Made by a program: the position numbers and the translations under genes. The notes beneath the pieces are model-generated. The model made no database searches, was not told the DNA's origin, and was given only the letters and a program-made list of their open reading frames with translations. Positions 63,966-64,000 of a stretch of DNA of 64,000 bases are shown piece by piece. Numbering within the stretch: position 1 is the stretch's first letter; each line of letters begins with the position of its first letter. This DNA comes from Metallococcus carri (GTDB lineage Bacteria; Actinomycetota; Actinomycetes; Actinomycetales; Dermatophilaceae). The stretch lies in assembly GCF_011440275.1 (NCBI RefSeq), contig NZ_JAAOIV010000008.1, positions 62,001 through 126,000 of the forward strand. The letters run 5' to 3'.

Positions 63966-64000
63966 GCTGCCTCCCGGCCCCGTCATACGCGCACCTGTCG

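Overview
This 64 kb window is chromosomal DNA from a high-GC Gram-positive actinomycete. The evidence is about 69% GC by eye, frequent GTG starts, TANNNT-type leaderless promoters, a SigR/RsrA redox system, nickel superoxide dismutase, a fused 2-oxoglutarate decarboxylase/dehydrogenase (Kgd type), the 24-residue ribosomal protein bL37 and an Rv1747-like FHA-ABC transporter. Gene content and style suggest Micrococcales, perhaps the Dermacoccaceae/Intrasporangiaceae, but no marker here settles the genus. Almost all of it is ordinary core chromosome with tight operons. I see no prophage, insertion sequence, CRISPR array or integrase.

Layout. 1-3.1 kb: start of rpmE (L31) and rho, separated by a 51-bp tandem repeat array of 17 units. 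3.3-8.0 kb: the aspartate-family operon lysA-hom-thrC-thrB (minus strand). 8.1-9.4 kb: tRNA-Arg(CCG) and a PIN-like/DUF433 toxin-antitoxin pair. 9.5-15.4 kb: LytS-type kinase, LytTR regulator and two sodium:solute symporter units; a textbook LytTR double site and a CRP-like site lie in front of the second. 15.5-17.9 kb: two CNNM/CBS membrane proteins. 18.0-19.8 kb: ABC exporter. 19.9-24.7 kb: kgd, DUF6104 and an SGNH hydrolase. 24.7-27.7 kb: repeat-rich spacer, DUF4097/PadR pair and an MDR oxidoreductase. 27.8-32.8 kb: polyprenyl-phosphate sugar transferase and the four dTDP-rhamnose genes. 32.9-35.7 kb: polar amino-acid ABC importer. 35.7-36.5 kb: sodX-sodN. 36.6-38.6 kb: DUF3311/MctP-type symporter. 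38.7-41.5 kb: two degenerate membrane HD-GYP proteins downstream of a tiny gene for a peptide with four VLTWRP repeats. 41.7-44.4 kb: bL37, rsrA-sigR, an alpha/beta hydrolase and an SRAP protein. 44.5-50.8 kb: aroA-rsgA-FUSC, hisN and gabT. 50.9-55.4 kb: MFS/ArsR pair and two M16 proteases. 55.5-60.9 kb: small HhH-like protein, NDH-2, an FHA protein and an FHA-FHA-ABC transporter. 60.9-64.0 kb: PQQ-type sugar dehydrogenase lipoprotein, smpB and an M23 peptidase.

Regulation is unusually readable. Exact SigR promoters (GGAAT-N18-GTT) precede both sigR and rpmE, so thiol-oxidative stress should raise SigR and L31 together. sigR also has a leaderless promoter and an upstream in-frame GTG with its own ribosome binding site, which predicts a short and a long isoform as in Streptomyces. 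At least twelve genes start 6-8 nt after a TANNNT box with no leader. Palindromic operators mark the PadR and ArsR genes. The least explained items are the 51-bp array between rho and rpmE, and the VLTWRP-repeat peptide with its complementary degenerate HD-GYP pair, whose promoter region shares a 12-bp motif with that of the exopolysaccharide sugar transferase.
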